Virus record (IMG/VR): IMGVR_UViG_3300024518_002942
Coordinates: 1 to 28,726 of that record
Length of the DNA: 28,726 nucleotides
Source of the DNA: a virus
Direction: 5' to 3' (one strand)
The notes beneath the pieces were generated by a model. It ran no database searches and had not been told where the DNA came from. It saw nothing but the letters and a program-made list of their open reading frames with translations. Made by a program: the position numbers and the translations under genes. This document shows positions 1 through 8,374 of this stretch, piece after piece. How positions within the stretch are numbered: position 1 is the stretch's first letter; each line of letters begins with the position of its first letter.

Positions 1-247
1 AGGTAAAGAACGGCATGGCGCGATTCGAGCTCGTTGGCCGACGGCTGCACGCAGCTACACCGTCGGTTGCCAAGTACCCGTCGTGCAGCGACCCCCAGTC
101 GCACGCCAGGTTGAACCCCGTGAGACCCTCCGTGCCGTTGTTCCAAAGAAGCGTCGGCCAGTAGAGCGTCGGCTCCGTCCAGCGTTCGCCGCGCACGCCG
201 ATCGCGGAGTCGAGGAACTCGTCCGAACTGAGAGGGGTGTGGGTCAT
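1..247 (-). CDS. Partial tail protein, N-terminal 82 codons, runs off the left edge
   Basis: An open frame starts with ATG at 247-245 and stays open to the window edge. The ATG overlaps the tape measure stop as ATGA, the usual junction in this operon, which supports the start. The protein begins MTHTPLSSDEFLDSAIGV and contains a Trp-rich stretch (ERWTEPTLYWPTLLWNN). Genes directly after a siphovirus tape measure usually encode the distal tail protein or another tail-tip component, and that is the only basis for the call. I recognise no family from this fragment. Translational coupling to the tape measure is likely because no separate ribosome site is needed at an ATGA junction. Confidence 0.7.
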   Translation of the reverse strand, partial: MTHTPLSSDEFLDSAIGVRGERWTEPTLYWPTLLWNNGTEGLTGFNLACDWGSLHDGYLATDGVAACSRRPTSSNRAMPFFT

Positions 248-3200
248 CGGGCAGCCTTCTTGATCGACTGGTTCAGCCCACGGTTCACACCCTGGGAGAT
301 TGTTTGGGCGAGCATCTGCTGGATGGCTCCGGACTGCTCGGACAGTTTCTGCCTGAAGGTGCTTGGGTCCGTGTCGGTGATCTGGATGACGATCTGCGGA
401 GCGATGGTGATCTGCTGAGACTGCTGTGAGCGTGCACCGTCGCCGAGCATCTTCACGGGGATCGCGCGACCGCCCGGCAGCGGCACGACGGCCTCCTTCA
501 TCTTGCCCTCGCCGACGCGGTAGAGAGAGTCCTTGATGACTCGACCGCCCGCCGTGATGTTCTCGATCCGCTGCGGGATTCCACCTGAAGCGAACGCCTG
601 TACGACAGCTCCCGGTCGGCCACCCATGACCCCCCCGTTCGCAAGGCCCGCCGCCGCTGCAATAGCGGCAGCCTCGAGCGCGATAGCTGCCTTGGCTGCG
701 GCGAACCCCATCGAGATGATCGGCGACACGGCACCCGTTGCAGCGCCGGCCATGCCCTCGATCGGGATTATCGAGGTGAATGCCGCAATATCCATACCTT
801 GGATCGAGGGCGCGGCGAAGGAAGACGCCAGGCCGACTTGGTCCAAGCCTATGTATGCGTATGCCGCCTGCCCGCCAAGGATCCCAACCTCGACTGCGGC
901 TGCACTCGTCGCTGCGGTGAGTGCTTCGTCCGCTGCGAGAGCCGCAGCGTCCGTGCCGATGTCGCCGAGCTCTTCGGCAGCCTTATCTGCGGCACCGAAC
1001 AGGAACTCACCGATGGTGCCGATGGTCTTCGTGAGGATCCCTTGGATCGGAGCGATGACCAGTTGAGTGATCGACTGCGACAGTTGCTCGGACAGGGTCG
1101 TTGCAACGGTGTCGCGCAGGGCCTCGGAGAAGACCTCCATCGCGTCTACGCCCTCCCGCCCGACAAGTGCCGCGTGTAGTCCCTGCTGGACAGGGTCGTG
1201 CACCATCGCGACGAGCCCCTCTGCGAACTGCGTGCCTCGGGAGCCGAGGTTGCCGAAGTCGTCGAGCGCGTCCTGGATGCCCGCCGAGAATCCGTTCTTG
1301 AATCCACCCTGCTTGTCCGACTGCTCCTTGCGGACCTTCGCGACCAGGTCGGCAATCGCCATCCAGTTCTTCTCCTCTTCGGCGAGGAGCGCCTGGAGAC
1401 CTTCATGATCAGCGAGCTGCTCGGCGGTCGATCGCTCGATGCTCTGGTTCATCGCCTCGACCCGCGTGAGGAACGGATCCTGCGCGGCGATGTCGTCCTC
1501 GCGGAGTGCCTTCAGTTTAGCCATCTCCGCTTCCTCCCAAAGCCCGGTGAGCATCTGGACCTCTTCCTGAGCCTTGCCGACAAGGGTCAGTTGGAAGAGC
1601 GCCGCGCGTGACGCCTCCGTAGCCTTCAGGAACTGGCGCTGTGCTTCGGTCGCGCCCATAACGTGAGCCCGCATGTCGCTGACCAGTTGCTCCTCTTCGA
1701 TGAGTTCCTCGAGCCTCGTAGACTTGAGCGCGTTGTCCCGCGCGAGTTCTGCATCGACCCAAAGGGTTTTGAGGATTTTTGTAGCCTCCGCCGTCTCCTT
1801 GGCGTTTTCGAGATCGAAGAGTTCTAGGCGGGCTCCCGCGCTGGCGCTCCGGAACTCCATGTCGGCCTTGGTGGCACCCACGATCTCCTCGCGGAGTTTG
1901 CGGATCTTCTCGGTGCTCTCGATGATCTCCTTGATGTCAACGATGCTGTTCTTGTTGTCCTCTTCGTCGAGAGCTTCCTCGCGCGCCGCCTTCACTAGCT
2001 TGTAGAGCTCCCTGAACGCCTCTGCCTCGTCGGGCGTCTTGGTTAGCAGGCTATTCTCAAAGGCTTTGTCCTGCGCTCCACCGATCACCTTGTCTAACTC
2101 TCGCTGCGCCGCCGTCGTGTCCTCGATCTCTTGCCGCATGTCACGGATCTGCTCCTTGCCCTCGACGAACAACTCGAGGTAGGTGTCCAGCGCACCCTTG
2201 TCCGAGAACAAGAACCCTTGAGGCAACTCCAGGCCCGTGATGCCCCTGAGCGACTCCTCAACGATTGCCTGAGCGCGAGACGGGTCGATCCTGAAGATGT
2301 CGTTCAGCAGGTTTTCTTCGTCTGCTGATATGCCGCCAGGCGCAGTGATCTTCACGGCAGAGAGCGCATTCTGGAACTCGTTGCTGACCTTGGCGGCGAG
2401 TTCGCTCGCCTTGTCCTCTGCGGCCTTGTCCGCCTGTAGTCCCCTGAAGATATCTTTGAGTGCGCCCGACAGGCTGTCCTTGCCCATCTTGGCGATCTGC
2501 CTAACGACGATGTCGAAGCGTTCGCTGAACGAGAGGGTCACCCCGTTCATGAACTCGTTCCAAGCCTCCTCCATATCCACGTTGGCCGTCTCGAAAGACT
2601 TGGACAACTCAGATACGCCGGCCAGGAACTCCTCATCAAACACCGCTTCCGGGCCAACCATGTCGCGCAGACCCGCGCTGCTGTTGAGCGCGTTGAGGAG
2701 CTCCTCAGTCTTCGCTAGTTTCGCATTCGTGCGCTCGATCTCTGCGGTGGCGTGCTTGAACTCATTCAGGCGCTCCACCTGGCCGAAGGTCATATTGCTC
2801 GCCAAGTCGTCGGTGAAGAGGCCGTCCTTCATCAGCGCGATCCGGGCAGCGTTCGCTACGTTTTCCAGCTCGATGAGCTTGTCAATCTTGTCCCTCTTGC
2901 TCTGGATCGTGTCCGCGAGCATCGTCTCGAAGCCTTTATCGTCGAGCTCTATCGCGAAGGCTACGTCTGGGAACGGAAGGTCGATCGCCTCTTGCTCGAA
3001 AGGCTGAAGCGCGACCAGCGCGTTGATCGCCTTCTTGAAGTCAAACGAGACTGCACGAATGATCTTCGGCAGGCGCAGCAGCAGTTGAACAAGCATCTGT
3101 ATGGCAGTCACAACCGAGCTTACGATCCTGCGCCCGATCTGGCCGACGAGTTTCCCAAGGCTGCCCATGAGCTCCTTGGCGCGTTCGATCCCGCCAAAGC

Positions 3201-4473
3201 TGACGATGAAGGCGTCGATCTGGTCGATCGTGTCGCCGATCGCCTGAGCGGCTCCCTTAGCAACACCCTTGAGGGCCTCGAACCCCACAGCGATCTTATC
3301 CACGACGAACTCCACGCCTCCGCGCGCTTCGATGCCGTTGCTCAGTTCGGTGATGAAGGTCTCGCCAACTTGACGGAGCCTGAGCCTCAAGGCGTTGAAG
3401 AACACCTGGAACCGCTTGAACGGGTTCGAGAGGAGTTTCTCGATCGAGCCATCCACGCGACCGAACGCTTCATTGTTCGCGTCGAGCACCTTGTTGAACT
3501 GCTCGTACTGGTTGCCCGTCAGCGCGAGGATCGGGATCAGCGCACGGATGTTGCCGAAGATCTGAGAGTAGGCAGCGGCGTTGTCCCCGAGCTTGTCGCG
3601 CAACTCGGTGATGACGGATGCGAACCCCTCGCTCCGGATGCGGGCCACGCTCACGTCGATGTTGTATCGCTCGAGGATCGCGGACGCCTCGATGCTCGGC
3701 TTGAGCAACTGGTTGAACGCTTGACGCAGTTGGATGACTGCCGTGTTCGTCTCGATGCCACCCTGGGTGATCGTCGCGATGGCGGCGGAAACCTCTTCAA
3801 GGGAGATCCCGAGTGTGGCCGCGATGGGCAGCACCTGGCCGAGCGATGTCGCCAGCTCGGGGATCGTCGTCTTACCCTTGATGACCGTTTGGAATAGTAC
3901 GTCAGTGATCCGAGCGGACTCTTCCACTTCGTTCCCGTACGCCTTGATGACCGAGGTCACAAGGTCGATCGTCTGCTTGATGTCAGCGAGGCCGACTGTC
4001 GCCAGTTTCGCGGACGACTCCAAGACCACCATCGCGTCTGCCGCGTCGGTGATATCAGCCGAGATGATCTGGTAGAAGCCCTTGGCCGCGATGGTCTCCG
4101 CGAACCCGAGCGCCTCGCTGAAGGAGAGGATCCGGTCCTCGACCATCTGCAACTCTTCGTCCGTTCCGCTGAAGATCGTTCCGATCTCGGCGATGGCGAG
4201 ACCGAACTTCTGCGCGTCGGCGATCGACTTGAAGATCAGCGCGGTCCCCGCCATCGTCGTAAGCATCGCAGTCCAGCGCCCTGTGAGCGACCGGACTGCG
4301 CTTGTTGTCTTCTTGAGCGACGTGCGAAGGGGCTTGAAGGACTTAGCTGCCTTCTTTGCCTTGCGGTTCGCCTCGGTAGCGAAGTTGTTCAGCAAGCGAA
4401 CCGTCTTCCCCAACTCCTGAGCCACTTGGCCCTGGATGTTGATGGTGATGGTGATCGTTTCGTTTGCTGCCAT
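244..4473 (-). CDS. Tail tape measure protein
   Basis: This 1409-residue protein sets tail length and occupies the tail lumen before DNA ejection. Residues about 80-330 match the TP901-type core (PhageMin_Tail), with phrases such as GFYQIISADITDAADAM and TQGGIETNTAVIQLRQAF. A hydrophobic segment lies near 445-480. Charged, coiled-coil-prone sequence follows from about 500 to 1090 and includes three related units of roughly 75-80 residues near 773, 855 and 930. Ala/Gly-rich hydrophobic sequence lies at about 1190-1300. The C-terminal end has a GEGKMKEAVVPLPGG motif typical of tape measures. The start at 4473 lies three bases after the G-T stop and has an AAGGGAAG ribosome site. At about 0.15 nm per residue, a rule from the family, the tail would be near 200 nm long, which favours a siphovirus. 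Confidence 0.96.
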   Translation of the reverse strand: MAANETITITINIQGQVAQELGKTVRLLNNFATEANRKAKKAAKSFKPLRTSLKKTTSAVRSLTGRWTAMLTTMAGTALIFKSIADAQKFGLAIAEIGTIFSGTDEELQMVEDRILSFSEALGFAETIAAKGFYQIISADITDAADAMVVLESSAKLATVGLADIKQTIDLVTSVIKAYGNEVEESARITDVLFQTVIKGKTTIPELATSLGQVLPIAATLGISLEEVSAAIATITQGGIETNTAVIQLRQAFNQLLKPSIEASAILERYNIDVSVARIRSEGFASVITELRDKLGDNAAAYSQIFGNIRALIPILALTGNQYEQFNKVLDANNEAFGRVDGSIEKLLSNPFKRFQVFFNALRLRLRQVGETFITELSNGIEARGGVEFVVDKIAVGFEALKGVAKGAAQAIGDTIDQIDAFIVSFGGIERAKELMGSLGKLVGQIGRRIVSSVVTAIQMLVQLLLRLPKIIRAVSFDFKKAINALVALQPFEQEAIDLPFPDVAFAIELDDKGFETMLADTIQSKRDKIDKLIELENVANAARIALMKDGLFTDDLASNMTFGQVERLNEFKHATAEIERTNAKLAKTEELLNALNSSAGLRDMVGPEAVFDEEFLAGVSELSKSFETANVDMEEAWNEFMNGVTLSFSERFDIVVRQIAKMGKDSLSGALKDIFRGLQADKAAEDKASELAAKVSNEFQNALSAVKITAPGGISADEENLLNDIFRIDPSRAQAIVEESLRGITGLELPQGFLFSDKGALDTYLELFVEGKEQIRDMRQEIEDTTAAQRELDKVIGGAQDKAFENSLLTKTPDEAEAFRELYKLVKAAREEALDEEDNKNSIVDIKEIIESTEKIRKLREEIVGATKADMEFRSASAGARLELFDLENAKETAEATKILKTLWVDAELARDNALKSTRLEELIEEEQLVSDMRAHVMGATEAQRQFLKATEASRAALFQLTLVGKAQEEVQMLTGLWEEAEMAKLKALREDDIAAQDPFLTRVEAMNQSIERSTAEQLADHEGLQALLAEEEKNWMAIADLVAKVRKEQSDKQGGFKNGFSAGIQDALDDFGNLGSRGTQFAEGLVAMVHDPVQQGLHAALVGREGVDAMEVFSEALRDTVATTLSEQLSQSITQLVIAPIQGILTKTIGTIGEFLFGAADKAAEELGDIGTDAAALAADEALTAATSAAAVEVGILGGQAAYAYIGLDQVGLASSFAAPSIQGMDIAAFTSIIPIEGMAGAATGAVSPIISMGFAAAKAAIALEAAAIAAAAGLANGGVMGGRPGAVVQAFASGGIPQRIENITAGGRVIKDSLYRVGEGKMKEAVVPLPGGRAIPVKMLGDGARSQQSQQITIAPQIVIQITDTDPSTFRQKLSEQSGAIQQMLAQTISQGVNRGLNQSIKKAAR

Positions 4474-4476
4474 GAC

Positions 4477-5285
4477 TTACTTCCCTTCTCGTTTCAGGTC
4501 TTCGATGGCGGCCTTCTCCGCGTTGATGATCCCTATGACGTGCGAGACGCAAGCCGCTTGGTCGTAGGAACCCCCAGGGTCAGGCAAGACCCCATTCTGG
4601 AACGCCGACCACATGGTCAGAGCCCGTTGCTCCTCGAGGCCGACGATGGACGCCGGGCACCGATAGATGTATTGGTCGCCGCGCCCCTCGCAGAGTCCGC
4701 AGGGTTCCCCGTCGAGCACCTTGTTCCCGTGACACCTGGGGCATGTGATGCCGAACACCGGAGTCGGTGCTGGTACATCGCAGCCCCAGGCCGCACGTTG
4801 GAGTTCGCTGCTCTTGCAAGTGGGGCACCGTGGTACGTCTTCAGAAAAGGCAAGGTGCGCGGCGACCCTCAGTTTCCCACATCTTTCTCGTCCGACACCT
4901 TGCCCTGTTGGAACAGGGCAGACATCGCTTCGGCTCGGTGGTTGAAACTGAACATCTGGATCTGGTCGTAAGGCAGCTCGCCCTCGACCCACTCGTCCTT
5001 GAAGGGGATCGGCTGACCCTCTTCATCGACGGCGTTCTCCCAGCCCACGACGCGCTTGGCGAAGATTGAGTTCACCTTGCTCGCCTTGAACTGGAGAAGG
5101 ATCGCCTGCTTGCCCTCGCCGTCGTCCGAGAACGACGACTCGAGTGCAGCGTCAATGAAATCCTCTTCCTCGATCTTCGAGAGAGGGGAGAGGAAGAGCG
5201 CAAAACGCTCTCCCTCTGCAACGTCTGATTGACCTGAAAGCACATGCTTCCAGCGTCCACGTCGGGTGAGTATTAGTTTCGGCAT
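4477..5285 (-). CDS. Tail assembly chaperone G-T fusion, made by -1 frameshift, zinc-finger C-terminus
   Basis: This is the frameshifted product of the G gene. It reads residues 1 to about 136 of G, slips at the heptamer 4878-4872 and continues in the -1 frame to a TAA at 4479-4477, giving about 269 residues. The T part contains Cys pairs CPTC, CPRC and CGLC; the CPRCHGNK and CGLCEGRG boxes resemble the CxxCxGxG zinc motifs of DnaJ. Further Cys residues lie between and after them. In lambda-like phages gpG and gpGT bind the tape measure and help recruit tail tube subunits. The gene sits exactly between tail tube and tape measure, as expected. Frameshift efficiency is unknown. The -1 frame is also open upstream from 4992, but that part only mirrors G. 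Confidence 0.9.
4869..5285 (-). CDS. Tail assembly chaperone G (unshifted product)
   Basis: The 138-residue product starts at ATG 5285, with an AGGAGG ribosome site eight bases upstream, and stops with TGA at 4871-4869 directly after the slippery heptamer. It is acidic and soluble-looking with no membrane segment. I do not recognise the sequence family; the assignment rests on position after the tail tube and before the tape measure, and on the frameshift signal at its end. In siphoviruses this short form is made in excess over the frameshifted form, and both are non-virion assembly factors. Confidence 0.88.
   Translation of the reverse strand: MPKLILTRRGRWKHVLSGQSDVAEGERFALFLSPLSKIEEEDFIDAALESSFSDDGEGKQAILLQFKASKVNSIFAKRVVGWENAVDEEGQPIPFKDEWVEGELPYDQIQMFSFNHRAEAMSALFQQGKVSDEKDVGN
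4872..4878 (-). other. -1 ribosomal frameshift slippery heptamer GGGAAAC
   Basis: Read on the minus strand, codons run gtG GGA AAC TGA, so the heptamer fits the X XXY YYZ rule in the zero frame of G and is followed at once by the stop. After slippage the next codons are CTG AGG GTC, entering the open frame of the zinc-finger extension. Lambda G/T uses the closely related GGGAAAG. No strong downstream pseudoknot was worked out. Confidence 0.92.
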
Positions 5286-5332
5286 GGTCTAGCCCTCCTA
5301 GCTATGCCCTTGGGTACACGGGGTAGTCAGGA

Positions 5333-5995
5333 TCAGCGTGCGAACACGGCGTCCTGGTGATAGCTGAACACGAACTCTCGGTCAGAACCATCCACGCCTT
5401 CCGGGTTCTTGCCAGAGGCAGAGAACTGGAGGTCGCGCGTAGCAAGACCGTTCCGATCGCCACCACCCTCAGAGGTGATGAAGCAAGCGGCGGTCGAGAG
5501 GTGGAACTGGTTGGCTGCGGTGTCGCCCAGGGTGACGCGCTGGCGGAACGTGGTCCCGTTCCGGAAATTCGCGAGGAACGGGAACGAAGCCTCGGGGCGC
5601 ACGCTCGGGTCAAAGGACCCGGTGACCGCACGACCACTGATGAAGGCTGCGCCCCTGGTGCCGTCGGTGGACGCCGCGCATCGCTCGATCGCGACCTCGT
5701 TGGCGTACTCCACGGACCAGGAGTTGATGCAGGCGGTGTGCTCGTTCGCCGGCGTGACCGCAGGCGAGTCGGCAGCAACGCCGTAACCGATCTCTAGGAA
5801 CACCGGGGGGACCTTCGAGGTCGGGACCGGGGTTCCCGTGAGCTGGCCGTCGCTGATCGACGCGATCAAACCCTTGAAGGTGAAGTCCATGAACATCGGC
5901 TCGCCGAGGTTCGCGGTGAACGTCACCGACCCACGGCAGCCCTTCAGCAGGCGCTTGACTCCATCCTCGATCACGCCGAGGGAAACCGAGGGCAT
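5333..5995 (-). CDS. Tail tube protein, C-terminal part (separated by frameshift)
   Basis: The 220-codon frame from ATG 5995 contains a tail tube-like middle: VSLGVIEDGVKRLLKGCRGS, then MFMDFTFKGLIASISDGQL and KVPPVFLEIGYG. Phage tube proteins usually carry such a stretch in one chain with the N-terminal domain found in the frame just upstream. Upstream of this ATG the same frame stays protein-like (FDGRGFTDTAGTKTFEV, SGSGGFITTPT) back to about 6080, where the other frame takes over. The ATG at 5995 is therefore probably internal, although separate initiation cannot be excluded. The tail tube forms the channel around the tape measure and is the most abundant tail protein. Confidence 0.75.
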   Translation of the reverse strand: MPSVSLGVIEDGVKRLLKGCRGSVTFTANLGEPMFMDFTFKGLIASISDGQLTGTPVPTSKVPPVFLEIGYGVAADSPAVTPANEHTACINSWSVEYANEVAIERCAASTDGTRGAAFISGRAVTGSFDPSVRPEASFPFLANFRNGTTFRQRVTLGDTAANQFHLSTAACFITSEGGGDRNGLATRDLQFSASGKNPEGVDGSDREFVFSYHQDAVFAR

Positions 5996-6801
5996 CGTCG
6001 GGGTCGTGATGAACCCCCCCGAGCCAGAGACCTCGAACGTCTTCGTTCCTGCGGTGTCGGTAAAACCTCTCCCATCGAAAGGAAGTCGCCGATGTCCAGG
6101 AGTTTGAAGTCAACCAGGCCGGCTGTGCTGGCACCAAGTGCTTCGGCGGCTTCAATGACAGCACCCCCGGTGCCGCCAATGTAGATGTCGCCGATGTCGA
6201 TGTCGCCAGAAGTCGTCGTGAGCTCCAGTTCAACGAGCGGGGACGAGACGGGCATCCACGCCCAGCCGCACTGCGGGTCGCCGGCAGCGGTGCTCGCCGT
6301 TGCCGTAGACAACGACGTGGCACCCGTGATCAAGCCAGTTACGGGGGTCGTCCCGGTGTGGTAGAGCTTCGTAGCGCCCTCCCACGTGTCGTGGACGACC
6401 TTGCCCGTTCCTGATCCAGACCCGGTTCCGGAGAGTTCTTCGCCGGAATAGAAGGCGTCTGCGCCGCCAGCCGTGATGGCCCCGATGTCCGTGGAGCTCA
6501 TCTCGTACTTCTTGAGACCGCAAGCCTCCAGGAGGATGCTCCAGTCCGGAACCGCGTCGGCGGTTGAAGTACCCGCGACTTCAACGCGGAACGTGCACTC
6601 GGCCTCGACGACGCCGGCGATCGGCGTCAGCGGGGTGAGCGATGTCCGGTTGATCTCGCGCTCGTAGGTTTCTCGGTCGTAGGTGACCTGGGGATCGGAG
6701 ACGAGGAGTTTGGCGTTCGCGACATCGACAAGATTCGACGCGGCGACCCCCGGTTGATCCTCGACAGCCGCCAGTAATTGGAAGAGTCTCTTTGTTGCCA
6801 T
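5971..6801 (-). CDS. Tail tube protein, N-terminal part (separated by frameshift)
   Basis: The protein starts at ATG 6801, nine bases after the tail terminator stop, with only a weak ribosome site. Residues 1-100 (LVDVANAKLLVSDPQVTYDR, AGVVEAECTFRVEV) look like the start of a siphovirus tube protein. Residues about 105-235 form a Gly/Thr/Ser-rich insertion with repeated TGxxTGATSL-type turns. After GDFL (about 6080) the frame becomes Arg-rich and non-protein-like (QERRRSRSLARGG) and stops at 5971. A -1 shift near 6075-6090 joins it to the downstream frame and gives one chain of about 489 residues. No canonical slippery heptamer is present there, so a real deletion or a sequencing error is likelier than programmed shifting. 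Confidence 0.75.
   Translation of the reverse strand: MATKRLFQLLAAVEDQPGVAASNLVDVANAKLLVSDPQVTYDRETYEREINRTSLTPLTPIAGVVEAECTFRVEVAGTSTADAVPDWSILLEACGLKKYEMSSTDIGAITAGGADAFYSGEELSGTGSGSGTGKVVHDTWEGATKLYHTGTTPVTGLITGATSLSTATASTAAGDPQCGWAWMPVSSPLVELELTTTSGDIDIGDIYIGGTGGAVIEAAEALGASTAGLVDFKLLDIGDFLSMGEVLPTPQERRRSRSLARGGSSRPRRCPRFPSA
6070..6090 (-). other. Inferred frameshift junction inside the tail tube gene
   Basis: On the minus strand the upstream frame reads ggc gac ttc ctt tcg and the protein-like downstream frame reads cct ttc gat ggg. Moving back one base at the CTTTC run restores a continuous tube protein. A run of seven G lies nearby at 6014-6020, but the downstream frame is already protein-like before it, so the run is not the likely site. 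One missing base in this interval would explain the split. Confidence 0.6.
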
Positions 6802-6810
6802 CTTGTTATC

Positions 6811-7296
6811 TCAGGCTGCTTGGGTGGGGTCCGCCGTGTAGTGGCGGAAGGGGATAGTGACGACGATCTCCGCTGCGCTGACCGGCTGACCGCCGACTAG
6901 CTCGAAGACATCTACGCTTTCGATGATCGTGTCTATGGCGAGACCGCCACGCTTCAGGTCTGCAAGCAGAGCCTTCTGAGCGTCGGTCGCCATATCGCGG
7001 ATCGCTTTCTCGAGTGCCTCGTTGTCCTGAGACGGGCTCGGTGGACTGAGCAAGGCACACGTGACTGAGAGTTTCAGGTCGATGCGCTCGAGGCCATTCG
7101 GACAGTCGTGACTGTGCGGAGAGTCGAGCGCGGTGACGATGAAGCAGGGGTACTCCACAGCCTCCAGCACGTTCCCGAACATTCGGAAGACGCGCGGGGT
7201 GGACGTGTAAAAGGTGTTATTGCCGTCCGTTACCTTTTCGAGCGCGGTGATCACGCTCTGGACGACGCGCCATTCGACGGAGTTTCCGAGGCTCAT
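6811..7296 (-). CDS. Tail terminator / tail completion protein
   Basis: The 161-residue protein starts at ATG 7296, which overlaps the previous stop as ATGA; a longer frame back to 7332 would only extend into the upstream gene. It has the pattern of gpU/gp17-type terminators: a helix near the start (VEWRVVQSVITALEKV), a central segment listing a date of helices around IRDMATDAQKALLADLKRGG, and an end reading IVVTIPFRHYTADP. These proteins cap the tail tube at the head end after the tape measure has set its length. Its place between connector proteins and tail tube fits. The call rests on pattern and position, not on a clear signature. Confidence 0.65.
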   Translation of the reverse strand: MSLGNSVEWRVVQSVITALEKVTDGNNTFYTSTPRVFRMFGNVLEAVEYPCFIVTALDSPHSHDCPNGLERIDLKLSVTCALLSPPSPSQDNEALEKAIRDMATDAQKALLADLKRGGLAIDTIIESVDVFELVGGQPVSAAEIVVTIPFRHYTADPTQAA

Positions 7297-7646
7297 CGCT
7301 TCGTCTCCTTCAGGCGCAACGACAGCGACCAACTGGTGGCGCTGTCTTGGATGATCTCGAGGTCGCTAACCATCCGGCACTCGACGATGGCGGTCCCATC
7401 CGGGGGGATGTAGTTCACCGACCCGACGCGCCCTACGGCCTCGTACGCGCGCTGAACCAGGTACGCCTTACCCTCCGAAGCGTTCGCCCATGTGAGGTCA
7501 AACGTACGGAGCGTGCGCCCCGTGAGGAGCGTCGGAAGGATGACCGACTCGGCGTCATCCAGGATGCCGCTGATCTGCGTCTCGTCCGTGTGATCGAACT
7601 CGGGGCAGATGTCGAGGTTGTCAACTCTAAGATCGACGAGGCTCAT
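7293..7646 (-). CDS. Small structural protein of the head-tail joining region
   Basis: This 117-residue protein is joined by ATGA overlaps to both neighbours. The sequence has one aromatic-rich strand region (RTLRTFDLTWANASEGKAY) and a closing amphipathic part (ATSWSLSLRLKE). There are no Cys pairs, membrane segments or catalytic motifs. I recognise no family. Lying between a gp10-like protein and the tail terminator, it is probably a minor neck or tail component. A DUF2460-like tail role is possible but unproved. Confidence 0.7.
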   Translation of the reverse strand: MSLVDLRVDNLDICPEFDHTDETQISGILDDAESVILPTLLTGRTLRTFDLTWANASEGKAYLVQRAYEAVGRVGSVNYIPPDGTAIVECRMVSDLEIIQDSATSWSLSLRLKETKR

Positions 7647-8374
7647 TTCTTGGGGATCCCCACGAACGAGTCCTTGAGCGCCTTCCCAGCGGCGGTCGTC
7701 AAGCGGCGGCGCAGTTTCCCACGGGCCACCTTGTTCGTGGCCGTGTCAATCATCCCGAGGCGCGACGCCCTCTTCTTGGGTGACTTAGGTCCAGGGATGA
7801 CGACGCTCTTCCTGAGCGCGAACAGGAACTTGAGATCCTTGACCTCGACACCCTTGTTCCGCTTCTTGCGGCTGACCGTGTGCGTGCGGCGCACGTAGTA
7901 GAGCGTGTCTCGGTTCTTGCCAGACTCGAGGAAGAACCCATCGACGATCTCGGGGTGCAGCGGGCTGTCCCATCGCGCGCTGCCACCGGGCTTGAGGTTG
8001 TCCTCGATCGGGATAGCGAGGAATCCGCCAGCCCTCTTGGCTGAGATCCTGCCGCCGAACTCCTGCAACGGCGCGTACTCGCTGTCGCTCCACATGCGGA
8101 GAGAAAGGTCGCTCAACTTCGTTCCGTTGACGCGCTTGTGCAGCGAGTTCCGGAGAGCGTTGGTGCGGTTACTGAGCGTCGATTTGTTGTTTTGGGATCC
8201 GTACGTCGGCGCGTCGCCCCTGAAGCGGTCGGCCATCTTCCCAAACCACCAGTCACCCTGAAGGCGCAGGGCCTTCTTGAGATTCCGGTTCAGCGCCGTC
8301 CCCAAGCTCGGGAACGACTTTTTCAAGCGGTTCATGTCCCGCTTGCTTACGCCTGATTTCTTCTTGCGTGCCAT
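7643..8374 (-). CDS. HK97 gp10-like neck / tail-completion protein
   Basis: ATG at 8374 overlaps the connector stop as TAATG, so the real product is 243 residues; the open frame extends upstream to 8722 but that part is an Arg-rich shadow. The protein is very basic at both ends (MARKKKSGVSKRD, GKLRRRLTTAAGKAL). The middle has SEYAPLQEFGGRISAKRAGG followed by FLAIPIED, which resembles the Y(A)xxxExG strand motif of HK97 gp10-like tail-component proteins. C-terminal helices end in SFVGIPKK. Proteins of this family join the head connector to the tail. Position right after the connector gene agrees. Confidence 0.72.
   Translation of the reverse strand: MARKKKSGVSKRDMNRLKKSFPSLGTALNRNLKKALRLQGDWWFGKMADRFRGDAPTYGSQNNKSTLSNRTNALRNSLHKRVNGTKLSDLSLRMWSDSEYAPLQEFGGRISAKRAGGFLAIPIEDNLKPGGSARWDSPLHPEIVDGFFLESGKNRDTLYYVRRTHTVSRKKRNKGVEVKDLKFLFALRKSVVIPGPKSPKKRASRLGMIDTATNKVARGKLRRRLTTAAGKALKDSFVGIPKK

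Noticed and set aside
2752-3897. 381-codon plus-strand frame opposite the tape measure.
   Set aside because: It lacks any motif, mirrors the helical codon pattern of the tape measure, and has no fitting start or neighbours. It is an antisense shadow.
6014-6020. Run of seven G as the site of the tail tube frameshift.
   Set aside because: The downstream frame already reads as a plausible protein (TKTFEVSGSGG) before the run, so the shift must lie upstream, nearer 6080.
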